Assembly (NCBI RefSeq): GCF_013297935.1
Contig: NZ_JAAFIX010000005.1
Location: 62,001-126,000, forward strand
From: Rhodoferax sp.
GTDB taxonomy: Bacteria; Pseudomonadota; Gammaproteobacteria; Burkholderiales; Burkholderiaceae_C
Direction of reading: 5' to 3'
Length of the DNA: 64,000 nt
The translations under genes and the position numbers were made by a program. Under the pieces are notes generated by a model, which saw only the letters and a list, made by a program, of their open reading frames with translations, did no database searches and had not been told where the DNA came from. The first letter of the stretch is position 1. Every line of letters begins with the position of its first letter. Shown one piece after another: positions 61,072-64,000 of this stretch.

Positions 61072-61989
61072 TCAGGCAGGCAAATAGCCTTCGACCGACA
61101 GGTAGCGTTCGCCCGTGTCGTAGTTGAAGCCCAGCACGGTGCTGCCTGCGGGGATCTCGGGCAGTTTCTGCGCAATCGCGGCTAAGGTTGCGCCGCTGGA
61201 AATGCCGACCAGCAAACCTTCCTCACGTGCACTGCGGCGGCCGTACTCGCGGGCCGCTTCGGCTTCGACCTGAATCACGCCATCCAGCAGGTCTGTCTTC
61301 AGATTTTTAGGGATAAAGCCTGCACCAATGCCCTGAATCGGGTGGGGCGCCGGTGCGCCACCGCTGATGACGGGCGACGCGGTGGGCTCCACAGCAAACA
61401 CTTTGAGTTGCGGCCATTGGGCTTTGAGCACTTGGGCCACACCGCTCAGGTGCCCGCCGGTGCCCACGCCGGTGATGATGTAGTCCACGCCCTGGGGGAA
61501 GTCATTCGCGATTTCGAGGGCCGTGGTGCGCACGTGCACGTCGATATTGGCGGGGTTTTCAAACTGCTGGGGAATCCAGGCACCGGGGGTCTGCGCCTTG
61601 AGCTCTTCGGCGCGGGCAATAGCGCCCTTCATGCCTTTTTCGCGCGGGGTCAGGTCGAAACTGGCACCGTAGGCCAACATGAGGCGGCGGCGCTCGATGG
61701 ACATGCTGTCGGGCATGACCAGAATCAGCTTGTAGCCCTTGACCGCTGCGACCAAGGCCAAGCCCACGCCGGTGTTGCCGGAGGTGGGCTCAATGATGGT
61801 GGCGCCGGGTTGCAGCGCGCCGCTGCGCTCTGCGTCTTCGATCATGGCCAAGGCGATGCGGTCCTTGATGGAGCCACCCGGATTGGTGCGCTCACTCTTC
61901 ACATAGACCTTGTGGCTGGTACCAAACAATTTGTTGATGCGGATGTGGGGCGTGTTGCCAATGGTTTGCAGGACGTTATCGAATGCCAT
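61072..61989 (-). CDS. cysK: Cysteine synthase A (O-acetylserine sulfhydrylase)
   Basis: The start at 61989 gives 305 residues; an ATG upstream at 62034 adds a non-conserved tail. The PLP lysine is K42 in [11 protein letters not shown], then [20 protein letters not shown] (PLP phosphate loop), [14 protein letters not shown] and [17 protein letters not shown]. It makes cysteine from O-acetylserine and sulfide. It is convergent with eutC (14 bp apart) and divergent from the RNase P RNA gene. Confidence 0.94.
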   Translation of the reverse strand: MAFDNVLQTIGNTPHIRINKLFGTSHKVYVKSERTNPGGSIKDRIALAMIEDAERSGALQPGATIIEPTSGNTGVGLALVAAVKGYKLILVMPDSMSIERRRLMLAYGASFDLTPREKGMKGAIARAEELKAQTPGAWIPQQFENPANIDVHVRTTALEIANDFPQGVDYIITGVGTGGHLSGVAQVLKAQWPQLKVFAVEPTASPVISGGAPAPHPIQGIGAGFIPKNLKTDLLDGVIQVEAEAAREYGRRSAREEGLLVGISSGATLAAIAQKLPEIPAGSTVLGFNYDTGERYLSVEGYLPA

Positions 61990-62091
61990 GGGGTGTCTCC
62001 GTAATGGGGTGTTCAGCTGATTATTTTGTAGCAAAGCCGTGAATTGCTAGCGACAGTTTGCGCATATCGATATTCCGGCGTCGGCAGGCCC

Positions 62092-62097
62092 GATAAT
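62092..62097 (+). promoter_or_regulatory. Putative -10 box of the RNase P RNA promoter
   Basis: GATAAT lies seven bases before the predicted 5' end of the RNase P RNA at 62104, the correct place for a -10 element. No good -35 hexamer is seen at 16-18 bp spacing. Confidence 0.45.
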
Positions 62098-62103
62098 CGG
62101 GGG

Positions 62104-62448
62104 GTGAAGCCCGCCAGACCACCGCTGGTGCAATTCGGGAAACCGAGCACTGGAGGAACGTCCGGACTGCATAGGGCAGCGTAGCAGTTAACGACTGTCC
62201 ACCGACAAGCTGTTGGCGCAAGCCAGTGGCCCTAAGGTGAGGATTAGAGCAACAGAGACGAGCCGATTGAGTTCGGGTGAAACGGGCAATCTCTACGCGC
62301 AGCAATACCAAGTAGGCCAACGTTGACGGGGCCCCCGGAGTTGGCGGGTAGGTAGCATCGAGCCGTTTGGGTGACCAGCGGCCCAGAGTAATGGTGGTCA
62401 CGTGGGGGAAACCCCATGCACAGAATCCGGCTTATCGGTGGGCTTCAC
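62104..62448 (+). ncRNA. rnpB: RNase P RNA, bacterial type A
   Basis: This is the catalytic RNA of RNase P, which trims tRNA 5' ends. GAGGAACGTCCGG (62153-62165) is conserved region I, AGAGCAACAGAGA (near 62247) is region II, and ACAGAATCCGGCTTATCGG (62420-62438) is region V at the 3' end. The ends GTGAAGCCCGCC (62104-62115) and GGTGGGCTTCAC (62437-62448) form helix P1, allowing G-U pairs. The length of 345 nt is normal for betaproteobacteria. Confidence 0.95.
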
Positions 62449-62499
62449 ACTTTATTTGTTGTATGGTTGTGTCTTCACAGTGTTTTTGGCGGAGGCTCT

Positions 62500-62928
62500 A
62501 TGCGACCGATTCTGGAACTGTTGGAGAAACACGGGGGCTCTGTCTGGAGCTTGAACCCGGATGACAGCGTCTTCCAGGCGCTTGAAATGCTGGCCGACTG
62601 CAACGTCGGCGCACTCATGGTGATGGAGGGCGACAAGCTCGTCGGCATCTTCTCGGAGCGGGACTACACCCGCAAAATCGCGCTGGCAGGCCGCTCTTCC
62701 AAAGACACCAAGGTGCGAGACATCATGACCTCGCAGGTCATGGTGGTCGGCCCCAAGACGCGCACGCAGGAGTGCATGGCCTTGATGAGCCAGAAGAAGA
62801 TCCGCCACTTGCCGGTGGTCGACGGCAACAAGGTGCTGGGTATGATCTCTATCCGTGACCTGATGGACGACATCATCAAGGACCACGAACAGACCATCAG
62901 CCAGCTGCAAAGCTACATCGCGAGCTGA
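62500..62928 (+). CDS. CBS-domain pair protein
   Basis: This 142-residue protein from ATG 62500 has GGAGG four bases before the start. It holds two CBS motifs (about residues 10-60 and 75-130): LNPDDSVFQALEMLADCNVG, ALMVMEGDKLVGIFSERDY, VRDIMTSQVMVVGPKTRTQE and HLPVVDGNKVLGMISIRDLM. CBS pairs bind adenine nucleotides or NADH and act as energy sensors; this stand-alone form has no catalytic domain. An ATG at 62416 would lie inside the RNase P RNA and is rejected. Confidence 0.88.
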   Translation: MRPILELLEKHGGSVWSLNPDDSVFQALEMLADCNVGALMVMEGDKLVGIFSERDYTRKIALAGRSSKDTKVRDIMTSQVMVVGPKTRTQECMALMSQKKIRHLPVVDGNKVLGMISIRDLMDDIIKDHEQTISQLQSYIAS

Positions 62929-62938
62929 GCGGCTCCGC

Positions 62939-64000
62939 TTAAAACTTCTCCCACCCCGCCAGGTAGCGCCACTGGCCTACCGGCAAGTCGGCCAAAGTCA
63001 CGCGGCCGAGGCGGACGCGTTTCATGGCGAGGATGTTGAGCCCCGCCTTTTTACACAAAAACGCGATCAAGCCGGGGTGTGACCCTTTGACCGCGAAGCG
63101 GATACGGCTCATCTCCGGCGTGCTGCTGCTCACACTCACCTTCACCTGCGGTAGGTCCAAGCGCTCGTCTTTGAGCGCATAGCCGATGGGTTTGAGAGCA
63201 TCGGGCTCGACTTCACCTTGCACTTCCACCAGAAACTCATGTTCCATGGTGCCCATGTCTTCGGTGAGTTTGCGGGTGGTACGCCAGTCTTGGGTGAACA
63301 CCACCAGACCGGTGGCCCCGTTCTCGAGCTCGACATCGGCTTCTAGGTGGTTGAAATGGCGCTTCAAGACCCGGGTCTCACTGGCATCGCCCTCCCAGTG
63401 CTGGGCGGGAGTGAGCAAGAGGCGGGCGTTGGGCGGCGGCAGCTTGGCGCCGCGCGCAGGCGGGCGGGGCGCGCCACCCGCGCGAGGTGGTGTGGGGAGT
63501 TCTTCCAGCCCGTCGGTGTGCCCGGAGGGTTTGTTCAGCAGCAGGGTCACCGGGGTGAGCTCCATCAGGCTGGCGTTGGGGTCCAGGGTGATGGTTTCAC
63601 GGTCCACGCGGTGCTGAGGCTCTTCAACCACCTTGCCATTGACCTGGACCCAGCCGCCTTCAATGTACTGCTCGGCCTCTTTGCGCGAGCAGTCCTTGAG
63701 TTGCATGACTTTTTTAGAGAGCCGCTCACCGGTGTCAGGCAGGGCTGCGGGTGCAGGCCGCTGACGCGGAATAGCGCCGCCAGCCGGGCGGGCTGCGCTG
63801 CGGGGGCCTGCAGACTCTGCCCGGGGTGGACGCGCTGCGCCCGCACGCTCGGGGGCCCGCGGATGGCCGTCCGCAGGTCGGCTGCGCAGTGGGTGAGGAG
63901 GCGCTCCATCGCGCGCAGCGTTGCCTGCCGGGCGCGGGTGGGCCGGGCCGTCGTTGCTGCGGGGTGGGCGGTTGCCTGCCGGGCGTGCCGCGCTGGGAGG
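62939..64000 (-). CDS. RNA pseudouridine synthase-like protein (RluB/RluF family), partial, atypical catalytic motif
   Basis: The open frame runs off the window end. An S4-like RNA-binding segment (RLSKKVMQLKDCSRKEAEQY, then IEGGWVQVNGKVV) precedes the synthase core TPVTLLLNKPSGHTDG and MEHEFLVEV and the C-terminal LNILAMKRVRLGRVTLADLP with VGQWRYL. The catalytic block normally reads GRLDxxTxGLLLLT; here it is VELENGATGLVVFTQD, so the catalytic Asp position holds Glu (near 63323-63325). Upstream of the S4 part is a long Ala/Pro/Arg/Gly-rich region without structure. The internal ATG at 63706 is too late to be the start. Confidence 0.8.
   Translation of the reverse strand, partial: PPSAARPAGNRPPRSNDGPAHPRPAGNAARDGAPPHPLRSRPADGHPRAPERAGAARPPRAESAGPRSAARPAGGAIPRQRPAPAALPDTGERLSKKVMQLKDCSRKEAEQYIEGGWVQVNGKVVEEPQHRVDRETITLDPNASLMELTPVTLLLNKPSGHTDGLEELPTPPRAGGAPRPPARGAKLPPPNARLLLTPAQHWEGDASETRVLKRHFNHLEADVELENGATGLVVFTQDWRTTRKLTEDMGTMEHEFLVEVQGEVEPDALKPIGYALKDERLDLPQVKVSVSSSTPEMSRIRFAVKGSHPGLIAFLCKKAGLNILAMKRVRLGRVTLADLPVGQWRYLAGWEKF

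Noticed and set aside
62045-62075. Another possible repeat fragment before the RNase P RNA gene
   Set aside because: Only GCTAGCG and TTGCGCATAT-like pieces match and their order and spacing differ from the family; may be promoter sequence.
62416-62499. Earlier start for the CBS-domain protein
   Set aside because: The codons would lie in the 3' end of the RNase P RNA; ATG 62500 has a GGAGG in front of it.
1-64000. CRISPR arrays, tRNA genes, prophage or conjugative genes, toxin-antitoxin pairs
   Set aside because: I looked for regularly spaced direct repeats, tRNA-like cloverleaf ends, phage structural or integrase genes and small paired genes, and saw none that could be supported.

Overview
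The window looks like the chromosome of a betaproteobacterium, order Burkholderiales, most likely family Comamonadaceae (a Rhodoferax-like genome). The basis is the housekeeping gene types (argB, slmA, pyrC, cysK, rnpB, htpX), the Bug-type TTT receptor, the H-NS family protein, the liv-plus-ligase operon, and a 47-bp dispersed repeat of a kind I associate with this family. Nearly all genes are GC-rich except a clearly AT-richer block at about 5.0-10.8 kb. I saw no tRNA, prophage or CRISPR array.

1-2.7 kb is a decayed edge. A partial IS3-family element has truncated a GDP-mannose dehydratase gene (gmd). It is followed by an eroded UDP-glucose dehydrogenase fragment (ugd) and a MarR-type exopolysaccharide regulator with a one-base frameshift. 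2.7-19.9 kb is a polysaccharide (O-antigen or capsule) locus on the plus strand: a UDP-GlcNAc-type dehydrogenase, a 4-epimerase, a Wzy-like polymerase, two methyltransferases, a MurJ/Wzx-like flippase, four glycosyltransferases, an asparagine-synthase-like amidotransferase, a reductase/epimerase, a small initiating phosphoglycosyl transferase, an H-NS protein and a WbpM-type 4,6-dehydratase. The set suggests an undecaprenyl-linked, Wzx/Wzy-assembled repeat unit containing an N-acetyl-hexosaminuronic acid that may be amidated.

20-23.8 kb has argB, an OmpR/TctE-like two-component system and slmA. 23.9-36.3 kb is a fatty acid or acyl-CoA degradation region with two TetR regulators (each next to a palindromic putative operator), two acyl-CoA dehydrogenases, a bifunctional hydroxyacyl-CoA dehydrogenase/enoyl-CoA hydratase, a thiolase, an enoyl-CoA hydratase, a short-chain dehydrogenase and several hotdog thioesterases. 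37.1-43.9 kb, on the minus strand, is a branched-chain-type ABC importer operon (livHMGF and livK) with an AMP-forming acyl-CoA ligase inside it. This probably feeds a carboxylate into the same CoA-ester metabolism.

44-57 kb is mixed housekeeping: a YciA thioesterase, an Atm1-type ABC exporter, a HypT-like LysR regulator, an amino-acid binding protein, pyrC, a DUF3025 protein, a TTT receptor, htpX, a LysE exporter and a large FAD protein. 56.3-61.1 kb is an ethanolamine module (AraC regulator, permease, eutB, eutC) without microcompartment genes. 61-64 kb has cysK, the RNase P RNA gene, a CBS-domain protein and a partial pseudouridine-synthase-like gene whose catalytic aspartate appears to be glutamate.

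The least expected things are: (a) a 47-bp repeat family with seven copies here, three of them inside reading frames where they add peptide sequence, including in a sensor kinase; (b) a pseudogene tail showing that the enoyl-CoA hydratase gene was once tandemly duplicated; (c) the frameshifted exopolysaccharide regulator that would otherwise be translationally coupled to the first sugar gene; and (d) the GalNAcA-amide-like pathway with its own H-NS protein. I did not find a clearly new multi-gene defence or mobile system.
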